From JAYQUR01 sp038133505 (lineage in GTDB: Bacteria > Pseudomonadota > Alphaproteobacteria > MPNO01 > UBA830): a stretch of DNA of 40,645 nucleotides. Within the stretch, counting starts at the first letter, position 1; each line of letters opens with the position of its first letter. Shown piece by piece: positions 31,350 through 40,274 of this stretch. The notes beneath the pieces are model-generated. The model was given only the letters and a program-made list of their open reading frames with translations. It did not search any database and was not told the DNA's origin. The stretch is taken from positions 1 to 40,645 of the forward strand of contig JAYPTI010000011.1 in the NCBI GenBank assembly GCA_038133505.1, in the 5' to 3' direction. The position numbers and the translations under genes are program-made.

Positions 31350-32680
31350 CCGGCCAGTTCCGCCGCCGCCGCGCGGTGACGCGCCATCAGCCCGTCGAGA
31401 TCCAGATCGACGATATAACCGTCGGTCACGCGCCAGCGCCCGCCGACCATGACGCGATCGGCCCGGTGGGCGCCGCACAGCACCAGGGCTGCCAGCGGGT
31501 CGCCCGCCCCGGAGAAGCGGGGCTCGTCGAGCCGGAACAGCGCGAGGTCCGCCTGCATCCCCGGCGCGATCCGGCCGATATCGTCGCGCCCGAGACACCG
31601 CGCCGAGCCCTCGGTCGCCCAGCGCAGCAACGTCTTATGGCTCACCCGCGCCGCGCCGTAGCGCAGCCGCTGGATCTGCAGCGCCAGCCGCACCTCCTGT
31701 ATCAGGTTCGAGGCGTCTTCGGACGCCGAGCCGTCGACCCCGATCCCCACCGCCGCTCCCGCCTCGTCCAGCTCGAGACCGCGGCACATGCCGGAGGCGA
31801 GCACCATGTTCGATCCGGGACAGTGCGCGATGCCGACGCCGGCGGCGCCCAGTCGCTCGACCTCGCCGTCGTCGAAATGGATTCCATGAGCGAGCCATGT
31901 CCGGTCTGACAGCCAGCCGACCTCTTCGAGGTAGTCGAGCGGCCGGCAGCCGAACGTTTCGCGGCAGAAAGCGTTTTCGTCCTCGGTCTCGGAGAGATGC
32001 GTGTGCAGCCGGACATCGTGTTTCTCCGCCAACGCGGCGCTCCCCCGCATGATCTCTTTCGTGACGGAGAACGGCGAGCACGGGGCGAGCGCGATCCGGA
32101 TCGCGGCGCCGGGCGCAGGATCGTGCCATGCGGCGATCACGCGCTCGCTGTCCGCGAGGATCGCGTCGGCGTCCTGCACGACCGACTTCGGCGGAAGACC
32201 GCCCTCCTCCTCCGACAGATTCATCGAGCCCCGGGTCAGCGTCGCGCGCAGCCCCATGTCGGCGAACGCCGCGGCCTGAATGCCGATCGCATCTTCGAGC
32301 CCTGCCGGAAAGACGTAGTGATGGTCGGCTGCCGTCGTGCAGCCGGACAGGAGCAGCTCGGCGCAGGCGAGCCGCGTCGCGACGTCGAGCATCTCCGGCG
32401 TCAGCCCTGCCCAGACCGGGTAGAGCGTCTTCAGCCAGTCGAACAGTTCCTTGTCCAGCGCGGGCCCGTAGGCGCGGGTGAGCGTCTGGTAGAAATGATG
32501 GTGCGTATTGACGAGGCCCGGCAGGACGACGTGCTCGCCGGCATCGATTTCCTCGTTGCACGGCGCTGACGGCTCCGCACCGGCAGGCACGCACTCGGCA
32601 ATGACGCCGTCCTCGACGACGATCCCGCCGCCGGCGTTTTCCGCAAGTATCGCGAGAGGATCGCGAATCCAGAGCCGCAT
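31346..32680 (-). CDS. 8-oxoguanine deaminase
   Basis: 444 residues. Sequence matches characterised 8-oxoguanine deaminases closely in its landmarks: MRLWIRDPLAILA start, LPGLVNTHHHFYQTLTRA with the HxH metal ligands His60 and His62, SGCTTAADHHYVFPAG, TRGSMNLS, ALAPCSPFSVT, HTHLSETEDEN, WLAHGIHFD and VGVDGSASEDASNL-type segment (GIGVDGSASEDAS). It hydrolyses 8-oxoguanine to uric acid and ammonia, removing an oxidised base from the nucleotide pool or using it as nitrogen source; isocytosine is another known substrate. No uric-acid degradation gene is next to it. ATG 32680 fits the family start. Confidence 0.94.
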   Translation of the reverse strand: MRLWIRDPLAILAENAGGGIVVEDGVIAECVPAGAEPSAPCNEEIDAGEHVVLPGLVNTHHHFYQTLTRAYGPALDKELFDWLKTLYPVWAGLTPEMLDVATRLACAELLLSGCTTAADHHYVFPAGLEDAIGIQAAAFADMGLRATLTRGSMNLSEEEGGLPPKSVVQDADAILADSERVIAAWHDPAPGAAIRIALAPCSPFSVTKEIMRGSAALAEKHDVRLHTHLSETEDENAFCRETFGCRPLDYLEEVGWLSDRTWLAHGIHFDDGEVERLGAAGVGIAHCPGSNMVLASGMCRGLELDEAGAAVGIGVDGSASEDASNLIQEVRLALQIQRLRYGAARVSHKTLLRWATEGSARCLGRDDIGRIAPGMQADLALFRLDEPRFSGAGDPLAALVLCGAHRADRVMVGGRWRVTDGYIVDLDLDGLMARHRAAAAELAG

Positions 32681-32747
32681 CGGGCGATGCTAGCGGAATC
32701 GGCAGTCTTCTGGACAGAAGTTTGCGCGTCGTCCATCCTCCGCCGCC

Positions 32748-33839
32748 ATGTCGCACCTGGATTACTTTCCCGCCGACTACCGCTCCGGCCGCACGGCCTT
32801 TCTTGCCGCCGCCGAAAAGGCGGGCGCGGCGGTCGAGACCTACGCCGCAGGCTCGACCGGCCCCGACGGCGGGGAGGTCTTCACCGACGTGGCGCTGCTC
32901 GGCAAGCCGGACGCGCCGCACGTGCTGTTGTGCAACTCGGCAACCCACGGTGTCGAAGGGTTTTGCGGGTCCGGCATCTTTACCGGCTGGCTCGACAGCG
33001 AAGCCGGCGCGGGTCTTCCCGATAACGTCCGCGTCGTGCTGATCCACGCCCTCAACTGCCACGGCTTCGCGTGGCTGCGGCGCGTGACCGAAGAAAACGT
33101 CGATCTCAACCGGAACTTCGTCGATCACGCCGCAGCCCATCCGAAAAACGCGGAGTACAGCAAGCTGCATCCGGTCGTGCTGCCGGGCGACTGGGAGAAG
33201 AAGACCGTCGAAGCCTCGAAGGCGAAGCTTGAGGCCTATGCCTCGAAGCATTCGCTCAACAAGCTCCAGTCGGTGCTGACCGGCGGGCAATACGACCACC
33301 CGGACGGCATCTTCTATGGCGGGCGCGAGCCGACCGTGGCGCACAAGCGGTTCATGGAAATCGTCGAGACACACGTCGTCGGCGCGAAGCACGTCCTGTT
33401 CCTCGACTGGCACACCGGCCTCGGATCATACGGTTCAGGGGAGATGCTCGGCATGACCCGTCCGGGGAGCGCGCACGGCGACCGTGTCAACGCCTGGTTC
33501 GTCAACGGACTTGAAACGCCGTCCGAGGGCCAGGCGACGTCCGCGCCGCTGACCGGCACGATCGGCTCCGGGCTCCGCCGCCGGTTGAGCGGCACGGAGA
33601 CCGAGGTGACGAGCCTGACCGTGGAGTTCGGAACCTATTCCGTCCGCGAAGTGCTGATGGCGCTCATCGCCGACAACTGGCTGCATGCCAAGGGCGACCC
33701 CGACAGCGACCTGGGGCGTTCGATCAAGGCGGAGATCCGCAAGGCCCTCTACCCGGACGAGGACGACTGGAAGGAACTCGTCTGGGTCCGCGGCCGCCAG
33801 ATCGTTCGTCGCGGCATTCGCGGGCTGGGAAGCCTCTAG
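32748..33839 (+). CDS. DUF2817 / M14-like metallopeptidase-like protein
   Basis: 363 residues. Zinc-carboxypeptidase fold pattern: His67 and Glu70 in ATHGVEGFCGS, the VDLNRNF substrate-binding segment, His in FLDWHTGLG and the likely catalytic Glu in SLTVEFGTY. DUF2817 proteins have this M14-type core without a known substrate; they may cleave peptides, N-acyl amino acids or related amides. No signal peptide, so it is cytoplasmic. The ribosome binding site before ATG 32748 is weak. It lies between the deaminase gene (divergent) and the Liv operon (convergent; stop codons one base apart). Confidence 0.86.
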   Translation: MSHLDYFPADYRSGRTAFLAAAEKAGAAVETYAAGSTGPDGGEVFTDVALLGKPDAPHVLLCNSATHGVEGFCGSGIFTGWLDSEAGAGLPDNVRVVLIHALNCHGFAWLRRVTEENVDLNRNFVDHAAAHPKNAEYSKLHPVVLPGDWEKKTVEASKAKLEAYASKHSLNKLQSVLTGGQYDHPDGIFYGGREPTVAHKRFMEIVETHVVGAKHVLFLDWHTGLGSYGSGEMLGMTRPGSAHGDRVNAWFVNGLETPSEGQATSAPLTGTIGSGLRRRLSGTETEVTSLTVEFGTYSVREVLMALIADNWLHAKGDPDSDLGRSIKAEIRKALYPDEDDWKELVWVRGRQIVRRGIRGLGSL

Positions 33840-33840
33840 G

Positions 33841-34551
33841 TCAGGCCTTGCCGAGATAGGCCGCCTGGACCCGTTCGTCCTCGGCGAGCGCGGCTGCGGT
33901 ATCGGTTCCGACGATGCGACCGTTCTCCAGGAGATAGCCCCGGTCCGATATTTCCAGACTGCGGCGGGCGTTCTGTTCCACCAGCAAGACGCCGATGCCG
34001 GTCTCGCTCACATGCGACAGCGACCGGAAGAGCTCGCCACACAGAAGCGGCGACAGGCCGAGCGAGGGCTCGTCGAGCAGCAGGATATCGGGCGCAGACA
34101 TCATGGCGCGGCCGATGGCGACCATCTGCTGTTCGCCGCCGCTCATCGTGCGCGCGATCTGGCGGCGGCGTTCGGCAAGAACGGGAAACAGCCAGTAGAC
34201 CCGCTCGAAATTCTTTTTCTCGTTCGCGCGCGCCCGTTTCGGATTCGCGCCGAGGACGAGATTTTCTTCCACGCTGAGGTCGCCGAAAATTCCCCGGCCC
34301 TCGGGCACGAGCGCGATGCCGGCCTCCACGATATCGTGCGCGGGGAACGACGAGATTTCGGCGCCATCGAGCAGCACCCGGGAAATCGGCGATTTCGGAA
34401 CCAGCCCCGCGATCGCCCGCAGCATCGTACTCTTGCCCGCGCCGTTCGCGCCGAGCACGACGACGATCTCGCCCTTGGCCACGTCCAGCGAGACGCCGTC
34501 GAGCGCCTGGTGACGGCCGTAATGAACCGCGATGTCGCGTGCCTCAAGCAT
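33841..34551 (-). CDS. livF: Branched-chain amino acid-type ABC transporter ATPase LivF
   Basis: 236 residues. Walker A GANGAGKST (34-42), Q-loop region after VPEGRGIFGDLSVEENL, signature MSGGEQQMVAIGRALM, Walker B ILLLDEPSLGL and switch His-equivalent in VEQNA. The VPEGRxIF and EENL features are typical of LivF. It forms the ATPase pair with LivG below the LivHM permease. The Liv-type family imports amino acids, but also urea, amides and aromatic acids, so the name is by family. The start overlaps the livG end by eight bases. It is the last gene of the operon livK-livH-livM-livG-livF. Confidence 0.95.
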   Translation of the reverse strand: MLEARDIAVHYGRHQALDGVSLDVAKGEIVVVLGANGAGKSTMLRAIAGLVPKSPISRVLLDGAEISSFPAHDIVEAGIALVPEGRGIFGDLSVEENLVLGANPKRARANEKKNFERVYWLFPVLAERRRQIARTMSGGEQQMVAIGRAMMSAPDILLLDEPSLGLSPLLCGELFRSLSHVSETGIGVLLVEQNARRSLEISDRGYLLENGRIVGTDTAAALAEDERVQAAYLGKA

Positions 34552-35278
34552 CCTCGTCTCCGAGATAGGCGCGGATCACGTCCGCATCCGCGAGTACCTC
34601 GGCGGGCGTTCCTTCCGCGATCTTCAGCCCGCCGTTCATCACGACGCAGCGGTCGCACAGCGACCGGATCGCATCCATCACGTGCTCGACGATGACGATG
34701 GTTCGGCCGTCGGCGCGCAGCGCGTCGATCAGCTCGATCCCGGTCCTCAGCTCGGTCGGATTGAGACCCGCCAGCCATTCGTCGAGCAGCAGGACACGGG
34801 GTTCCGCAGCAAGCGCGCGGGCCAGCTCCAGCCGCTTCTGGTCGATATAGGTGAGCGACTCCACCGGACGGTTCTCCGCCCCTTCCATGCCGACGCGTAC
34901 GAGCTGCGCGCGCGCGAAATCCTCGAGCTCGCGCCCCCAACGGCGGGCATGGCCGAACACGCCGCCAGCGGTGACGTTCTCGAGCACGCTGAGGCCCGGC
35001 AGAACGCGGACGATCTGAAACGTGCGGGAGACGCCCTCGCGCGAAATCGCGTTGGCCGGACGGCCGGCGATGTCGGCGCCGAACAGCCGGATCTCGCCGG
35101 CGTCCGGTTTCAGCGCGCCCGAGATCAGGTTCATCATCGTCGTCTTGCCGGAGCCGTTGGGCCCGATAAGGCCGAGTACCTCGTGCTCCGCCAGCTCGAA
35201 CGACATGTCGTTGACGGCGACGAGGCCGCCGAACCGGCGCGTGACGCCGCGAACGGAAAGGGCCGAGACGCCCGTCAT
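34544..35278 (-). CDS. livG: Branched-chain amino acid-type ABC transporter ATPase LivG
   Basis: 244 residues. Walker A GPNGSGKTT, GVSRTFQIVRV after the Q-loop, Walker B VLLLDEWLAGLN and switch His in VIVEHVMDAI. The ABC signature reads LTYIDQKRLELARAL, lacking the SGGQ core; LivG proteins often carry such variants, so activity is not in doubt, though here GD of the common TYGDQ form is also changed to ID. The aspartate-proline of the usual LLLDEP is DEW. ATG 35278 overlaps the livM stop (ATGA). Confidence 0.94.
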   Translation of the reverse strand: MTGVSALSVRGVTRRFGGLVAVNDMSFELAEHEVLGLIGPNGSGKTTMMNLISGALKPDAGEIRLFGADIAGRPANAISREGVSRTFQIVRVLPGLSVLENVTAGGVFGHARRWGRELEDFARAQLVRVGMEGAENRPVESLTYIDQKRLELARALAAEPRVLLLDEWLAGLNPTELRTGIELIDALRADGRTIVIVEHVMDAIRSLCDRCVVMNGGLKIAEGTPAEVLADADVIRAYLGDEDA

Positions 35279-36204
35279 GACCCGTCTCCCCGCATACGTC
35301 TCAGAGCGTTCTCGATCACGCCGACGACCCCGTGCGGGATCACGTAGACGACGAGCAGGAACGCGAGACCGAGCAGCAGCGTCGTCTGGTTCGGGAAGTT
35401 CGCCGAAATCAGATCCCAGACGAGCGCGAACGGAATGACGCCGACCAGCGGACCCCACAGACGGTGGACGCCGCCGAGCAAAGCCATGATGACGACCTGG
35501 AAGGAAATCATCGGGCTGAACGCGATGACCGGCTCGACATAGGTCCATCGCGGTGCAACGAGCGCGCCCGTCACCGCGGCGAACGTGCCCGAAATGACGA
35601 ACAGCACCACCTTCGCCTGCGCCGTATCGATGCCGCTGTGGAGCGCAACGGTCTCGTCGTTGCCGATGATCCGGAGGGCGAAGCCGAGCCGCGACCGCCG
35701 GATGCGCCAGCCGACGAGATAGACGATCGCGGCAAGCCCCAGCAGCTCCCAGTAGATCATCGATTCCGTGATGTCGGTCAGAACGTAGAGACCGCTGGTC
35801 GAGCCGAGCTGCGTCTGGCCGTAGGCGACGAGCTCGCGGATCAGTTCGGTGAGGCCGAGGGTGAAGATGACGAAATAGACGCCGGACAGCCGCAGCGTCG
35901 ACAGACCGACGAAGGCCGAGACGAGCGCGCCGAGCGCACCCGCGATCAGCACCAGCACCGGCATCGGCAGCGTCCCCACCCCGCCGCCGACGACATACAT
36001 GCCGATCCCGAAGAAAGCCGCCGTGGACACGGCGATGTAGTGCGTCGGGCCGGAGAACAGCGCCCACGACGTCGCCAGCACCGTGTACATGACGATCGTG
36101 ATCCCGAGGGACAGCCAGTAACCGGTATCGACCAGCGGCAGGCAGGCGGCCAGCGCCAGCAGGACGACGGCGACGGCGCCGATTTTCCTCTCCGAAGCGT
36201 TCAC
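35275..36204 (-). CDS. livM: Branched-chain amino acid-type ABC permease LivM
   Basis: 309 residues, eight to ten transmembrane helices. LivM landmarks are visible: SWALFSGPTHYIAVSTAAFFGIGMYV, the RLSGVYFVIFTLGLTELIREL segment, and FALRIIGNDETVALHSGIDTAQAKVVLFVISG, the cytoplasmic EAA-like coupling loop. GTG 36204 overlaps the livH stop (GTGA), so it depends on coupled translation. Pairs with LivH in the membrane. Confidence 0.94.
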   Translation of the reverse strand: MNASERKIGAVAVVLLALAACLPLVDTGYWLSLGITIVMYTVLATSWALFSGPTHYIAVSTAAFFGIGMYVVGGGVGTLPMPVLVLIAGALGALVSAFVGLSTLRLSGVYFVIFTLGLTELIRELVAYGQTQLGSTSGLYVLTDITESMIYWELLGLAAIVYLVGWRIRRSRLGFALRIIGNDETVALHSGIDTAQAKVVLFVISGTFAAVTGALVAPRWTYVEPVIAFSPMISFQVVIMALLGGVHRLWGPLVGVIPFALVWDLISANFPNQTTLLLGLAFLLVVYVIPHGVVGVIENALRRMRGDGS

Positions 36205-37067
36205 GTCGTCCGCCGTCCGAAAATGCCCTGCGGGCGGAACAGCAGGACGAGCATGAAGAGCAGATAGGCGGCAGCGATCGTCAGGCCCGGATCGATCACC
36301 GTCGCGACGAAGGTTTCCGCGAGACCGAGAATGAAGGCGGCGACGATCGCGCCGCGGACGTCGGAAACGCCGCCCATGATCACGATGACGAGCGCCTTCA
36401 TCGTGAAGATGATCCCGACCGAGGAATCGAACGTGAGGAACATGCTGAGCGACGCCCCGCCCGCAGCGGCGATGGCGCCGCCGAGCGCGAATGCGAACGC
36501 GGACAGACGCGGCACATCGATGCCCACGAGCCGCGCGGACGACGGATCGACGGCAACGGCCCGTATCTTGAGACCGGCGCGCGACCGGCTCATCCAAAGA
36601 TAGAGAGCGAGGCACAGGCCGGCAGAGAACGCGAACGCGACGATACGGTTCAGCCCGTACGGCTCGCCGAGGATCTCGAAACCGCGCGCGAGATAGGAAT
36701 AGCTGAAATACTCGCCACCGAACACCGCGATCATCAGTCCGACGAACACGAAGGCGAGGCCGAACGTCGACAGGATGCTGTCGACCTCGAGCTGGCCTTG
36801 GTTCGCGGCCCGGCGGACCAGCGGCAGCATAAGATACCGGTAGATCGCCCAGTTCAGCGCGAATGCCGCCGGCACCACGAATGCCATCGACCACAGTGGG
36901 CTGACCGCATAGCCGGTGAATACCCAGAACGCGCCGAACGCGCCCGCGACCAGCATCTCGCCGTTGGCGAGATTCATGATCCTAGCAACGCCGTACTGGA
37001 GCTGCAGCCCGACAGCGATCAGCGCGTAGGTGCCGCCAAGCAGGAGGCCCGTTATCAGGATATCCAT
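36201..37067 (-). CDS. livH: Branched-chain amino acid-type ABC permease LivH
   Basis: 288 residues, about eight helices. Typical start LLLGGTYALIAVGLQLQYGVARIMNLANGEMLVAGAF and the LKIRAVAVDPSSARLVGIDVPRLSAFAFALG coupling segment, then MGGVSDVRGAIVAAFILGLAE. It lies 73 bases downstream of the binding protein gene, the normal spacing for a partial transcription stop or mRNA processing between a highly expressed binding protein and its permeases. Confidence 0.94.
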   Translation of the reverse strand: MDILITGLLLGGTYALIAVGLQLQYGVARIMNLANGEMLVAGAFGAFWVFTGYAVSPLWSMAFVVPAAFALNWAIYRYLMLPLVRRAANQGQLEVDSILSTFGLAFVFVGLMIAVFGGEYFSYSYLARGFEILGEPYGLNRIVAFAFSAGLCLALYLWMSRSRAGLKIRAVAVDPSSARLVGIDVPRLSAFAFALGGAIAAAGGASLSMFLTFDSSVGIIFTMKALVIVIMGGVSDVRGAIVAAFILGLAETFVATVIDPGLTIAAAYLLFMLVLLFRPQGIFGRRTT

Positions 37068-37140
37068 GGAACGAAGGAACCGGGTCGGTAAGTGAACGGC
37101 GGGCGCACCGGGTCAGGCGCGCCGGCCGAGCTCTGGTTTC

Positions 37141-38313
37141 TTACCAGCCGGACTTGAGCTGGACCGGCTTGGCGCCGGGGCGGCCCGTCGACTTGACGCC
37201 ATAGTATTTGCCGCCCTGCCACTGGCCCACGGTCCAGAAGGACTCGTTGGTCTGATTCTTGAACGTGATCGGACCGACGACCGTCTTGAACGTGTTGGCC
37301 TTGATGTATTCGGTCACCGCCTTGCGATCGACGCTGCCGACCGCCTCGATCGCCTGCTCGAGGATCTGGTAGGTCGCATAGACCATCGGGCTTGCCCATG
37401 CGTCCGGCGCCTTGCCGGTCACCTTTTTGTGGGCTTCGACATAGGCCTGCATTTCGGGCGTGTCGGGATTGATGCCGCCCGCGCCGAGAATGCCCTCGGC
37501 GGACTTGCCGAACTTGCCCCCGAAGGCCGGGAACGCTGTCGCCACCGCGGTATAGAAGACCTTTGTATCCAGCTTCTGGATGCGCGCCTGCTCGGTCAGG
37601 CCGAACGTATCCGGCGGATACGACCATGCGACGAACGCATCCGGATTGGAATCCTTCGCGCCCTTCACGACCGGCGACAGATCCTGCGTGCCGAGCGGGT
37701 AGGACTTGTCGTAGACGATCTCGAAGCCTTCCTTCTTGAGGATCGGGCGCGCCGCATTGGCGAGCTCGATGCCAAACGCGTCGCCGACATTCACCATCGC
37801 GATCTTCTTGCCGATCTTGCCGGCCTTGTTCTGCTCCTTCAGCACGTCGACCACGCCTTGGACGAATGCGGTCGTGCTGCCAAGCGTGAAGAAGATGCCC
37901 GGATAGCGTTTTGAGACTTCCTCGATCTTGTCGGTAATCGACGTCGACGTGATCTGCGGGTAGCCGTACTTCGCGTAGAGCGCCGCGGACGCCAGATTGA
38001 AACCGGTGCCGTAGGGCGCGAGGATGAAGTCGGCCTTGTCCTGCGTCGCGAGACGCTGCACGGCCTTGATGNNNNNNNNNNGTTCGATCTTGGCCTGGCC
38101 GTTCTTGAGTTTCAGCCCGCCGCGCTCGTTTACCTGCGTGACCCACAGCTTGATGTTCGGCCAGTGCGTGATCGCCGCACCTGCCGCCAGCGGGCCTGAT
38201 TTCGGAGCGACCGCGCCGATCTTGATGGTCTGCTGTGCCTGGGCGCCGGTCAGGCCGATCAGGCCCGCAGCTACCGCGGTCGCAGCAATATTCAGGAAAT
38301 TGCGTCGTTTCAT
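37141..38313 (-). CDS. Liv-type ABC substrate-binding protein (with assembly gap)
   Basis: About 390 residues, periplasmic. The signal peptide MKRRNFLNIAATAVAAGLIGLTGAQA has a Tat-like RRNFL motif. Peripla_BP_6 domain: TIKIGAVAPKSGPLAAGAA, RLATQDKADFILAPYGTGFN, TSTSITDKIEEVSKRYPGIFFTLGS and GTQDLSPVVKGAKDSNPDAFVAW. A 10-N gap (38072-38081) after AKIE replaces the usual YDDxxxPxxA segment, so about 10-15 residues are missing. The AQT-to-LAPYGTG and PPDTFGLTEQAR parts resemble binding proteins for amides or aromatic acids more than LivJ of enterics, so the ligand may not be leucine. GGGAGGAAAAC precedes ATG 38313. First gene of the liv-type operon. Confidence 0.92.
   Translation of the reverse strand: MKRRNFLNIAATAVAAGLIGLTGAQAQQTIKIGAVAPKSGPLAAGAAITHWPNIKLWVTQVNERGGLKLKNGQAKIEXXXXIKAVQRLATQDKADFILAPYGTGFNLASAALYAKYGYPQITSTSITDKIEEVSKRYPGIFFTLGSTTAFVQGVVDVLKEQNKAGKIGKKIAMVNVGDAFGIELANAARPILKKEGFEIVYDKSYPLGTQDLSPVVKGAKDSNPDAFVAWSYPPDTFGLTEQARIQKLDTKVFYTAVATAFPAFGGKFGKSAEGILGAGGINPDTPEMQAYVEAHKKVTGKAPDAWASPMVYATYQILEQAIEAVGSVDRKAVTEYIKANTFKTVVGPITFKNQTNESFWTVGQWQGGKYYGVKSTGRPGAKPVQLKSGW
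38072..38081. other. Assembly gap (10 N) inside the binding-protein gene
   Basis: Placeholder gap that falls between AKIE and IKAVQRLA of the Liv-type binding protein and hides a conserved part. Confidence 0.95.
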
Positions 38314-38527
38314 GTTTTCCTCCCGACATCGATTTATGTTCGCCGGATTTCGATAACCGGAAGGGTCGCCCCGCCCGTCCTATCCCGACGATTTATTAGC
38401 TTCGCGACAATTATCGTTAACAAAGCTGGATTGTTGATACACCAGCAATGTGCTTCAGTCTAGAAAGATTCCAGAGAAGAAATGTGTATTTTGGTATCGG
38501 CTGTAAGAGCGCCGCGCAGAAGGTACG

Positions 38528-38836
38528 TCAGTGCGTCCAGTTCTTCGCCCGGTCGTGCCGGAAATTCTCGGCGTAGCTTTTGTGCTTGGGCGTGCGCTTC
38601 TTCGGCTCGATCACCTGGAAATCGAGGCCTTCCTTCTCGCAGAAGGCGACCGCTTCGTCCCGCGTGTCGAACTTGAGACGCAGCTGGTTCCGCGTATCGC
38701 CCTGCCCGACCCAGCCCATAAGGGAATCGTTCCGCAGCGGACTGGTCGGTTCGTATTCCACGAGCCAGTATCGGGTCTTGGCGCGCCCCGACTGCATTGC
38801 ATTCTTTCGGGGCTGGTACACGCGAACGGAGGCCAT
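38528..38836 (-). CDS. NDUFS4-like accessory subunit of respiratory complex I
   Basis: 102 residues (PF04800, ETC complex I subunit conserved region). Landmarks: VRVYQPRKNAMQSGRAKTRYW, then PLMGWVGQGDT-type turn (SLMGWVGQGDTRNQLRLKF), DTRDEAVAFCEKEGLDFQV and KSYAENFRHDR. These are the features of the mitochondrial NDUFS4 homologue, which in bacteria is found in Alphaproteobacteria; it stabilises the NADH-dehydrogenase arm on the cytoplasmic side. It is away from the nuo operon, as usual. ATG 38836 is the start, since MASVRVYQPxK is the family start; its ribosome binding site is weak. Confidence 0.94.
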   Translation of the reverse strand: MASVRVYQPRKNAMQSGRAKTRYWLVEYEPTSPLRNDSLMGWVGQGDTRNQLRLKFDTRDEAVAFCEKEGLDFQVIEPKKRTPKHKSYAENFRHDRAKNWTH

Positions 38837-39041
38837 GAGCTGCTGCCGCTGGAAGATTGAAGGAATACCGCCACATAGCCGCACCACGCGGCAGGCGTCA
38901 AGTTGCAATATACGCCTCCGAATGGTACCGGTTACTGAGAACCAAAAGAATTTTCGCCGCATCGCTCCGCAGCGAATCCGCGTTCCATAATGGTTCATGG
39001 CAAGACGGTTCTCACTGCCATTCAAAAAATGGAGAGGTTTC

Positions 39042-40076
39042 ATGATTGGTAAGAAGCAAGTCGCCCTGTTCGGCGCGGCGCTTGGCATTGCGGCGATGGT
39101 CGCGGCGCCGGCAAAAGCCGAATTCGATTTCAGCGGCAAGCAGATCAAGATCGCGATCGGCTTCGGTTTCGGCGGCACGTACGGGCAGTACGCGCGGATG
39201 TTCGCCGAACATCTCAAGCCCTACATTCCCGGCAATCCGACCATCGTCGTCGATTCCCGCCCCGGTGCGGGCGGTCTCCGCATGACCAATTACGCGGCCC
39301 AGGCGATGCCGGCCGACGGCTTGAACTACATGGTCCCGCCGGACAGCTCCGTGATCGTGCAGCTCATGGCGCCGAAGAAGGCCAAGTACGACATGAGCAA
39401 GTTCACCTGGATCGGCACCGCCAACCAGACGAACGTCATCGTCGTCGTCCGCTCCGATACGGGCGTGAAGAAGTGGGAAGACCTGAGGAACATCCAGCTT
39501 CCGATGGGCTCCACGGGCCTCGGCTCCACCGCCTACATCATTCCGAACCTCGTCAACGGCCTCCTCGGCACGAAGATGAAGGTCGTGTCCGGTTACAAGG
39601 GTTCCTCCAAGACCGGTCTTTCGGTCGAACAGGGCGAAACCCGCGGCGCCGCCTTCAACTGGCTGTTCTGGAAATCCAAGTACGAGCGCTGGTTCCAGGG
39701 CGACAATCCGTTCGCGCGGACCGTGTTGCAGGTCGGCCAGTTCCGCGATCCCGACCTGCCCGCTTCGGTTCCGATGCTGTCTGACGTTGTCGACGCCAAG
39801 GACAAGCCGATCGTCGCTTTCGTCGGCGCGCTTGGGCTGATCGGCCGGGGTCTCGCGGCACCGCCCGGCACCCCGAAGGAAGCCATCGCGGTCATGAAGG
39901 CAGCCTGGACGAAGATGATCGCCGATCCGAAGTTCGCGGCCGATGCCAAGAAGCGGAAGCTGCGCCTGATTCCGGCGACCGGCGAGGAAGTCCAGAAGGT
40001 CGTCAACGCTGCCATCGCCAACGCCAAGCCCGAACTCGTCGCGCGAGCCAGCGAGATGGTCTACGGCAAGAAATAA
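39042..40076 (+). CDS. Tripartite tricarboxylate transporter-type binding protein (Bug/TctC)
   Basis: 344 residues, periplasmic. Signal peptide MIGKKQVALFGAALGIAAMVAAPAKA; Bug-family features are FGFGGTYGQYARMFAEHL, VVDSRPGAGGLRMTNYAAQA, GSTGLGSTAYIIPNLVNGLLG, GALGLIGRGLAAPPGTPKEAI and a long C-terminal helix. Captures a carboxylate (citrate, dicarboxylates, aromatic acids and others) for a TctAB permease, or acts as a sensor; no tctA or tctB is in the window. ATG 39042 has GGAGAGG nine bases before it. A close paralogue starts 240 bases downstream. Confidence 0.93.
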   Translation: MIGKKQVALFGAALGIAAMVAAPAKAEFDFSGKQIKIAIGFGFGGTYGQYARMFAEHLKPYIPGNPTIVVDSRPGAGGLRMTNYAAQAMPADGLNYMVPPDSSVIVQLMAPKKAKYDMSKFTWIGTANQTNVIVVVRSDTGVKKWEDLRNIQLPMGSTGLGSTAYIIPNLVNGLLGTKMKVVSGYKGSSKTGLSVEQGETRGAAFNWLFWKSKYERWFQGDNPFARTVLQVGQFRDPDLPASVPMLSDVVDAKDKPIVAFVGALGLIGRGLAAPPGTPKEAIAVMKAAWTKMIADPKFAADAKKRKLRLIPATGEEVQKVVNAAIANAKPELVARASEMVYGKK

Positions 40077-40098
40077 GCCGGCGACCGAGTCGAACCGC

Positions 40099-40134
40099 AA
40101 GCGGCCCTTCCGGAAACGGGAGAGCCGCTTTTTT
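40099..40134 (+). terminator. Intrinsic terminator after the first TctC gene
   Basis: Stem AAGCGGC (40099-40105) and GCCGCTT (40124-40130) with an inner, partly paired loop, followed at once by a run of six T (40129-40134). Placed 22 bases after the stop codon at 40076. Confidence 0.87.
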
Positions 40135-40274
40135 CTTATCTAAAGAAAAACCGATAATTCGTTGATATTGTTATATTTAATTCGACCCCTCAAAACCTCC
40201 GAACACCGGAAAAATAAATTCGAAATTCGTCGATTTATGTGGCGGAAAATGGTCTGCCCGTGCGTGAATGCAGG

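Noticed and set aside
34544..35278. LivG without an LSGGQ signature as a dead ATPase
   Set aside because: LivG-type ATPases often carry degenerate signatures of the LTxxDxKRLExARAL form; Walker A, Walker B and the switch His are intact.
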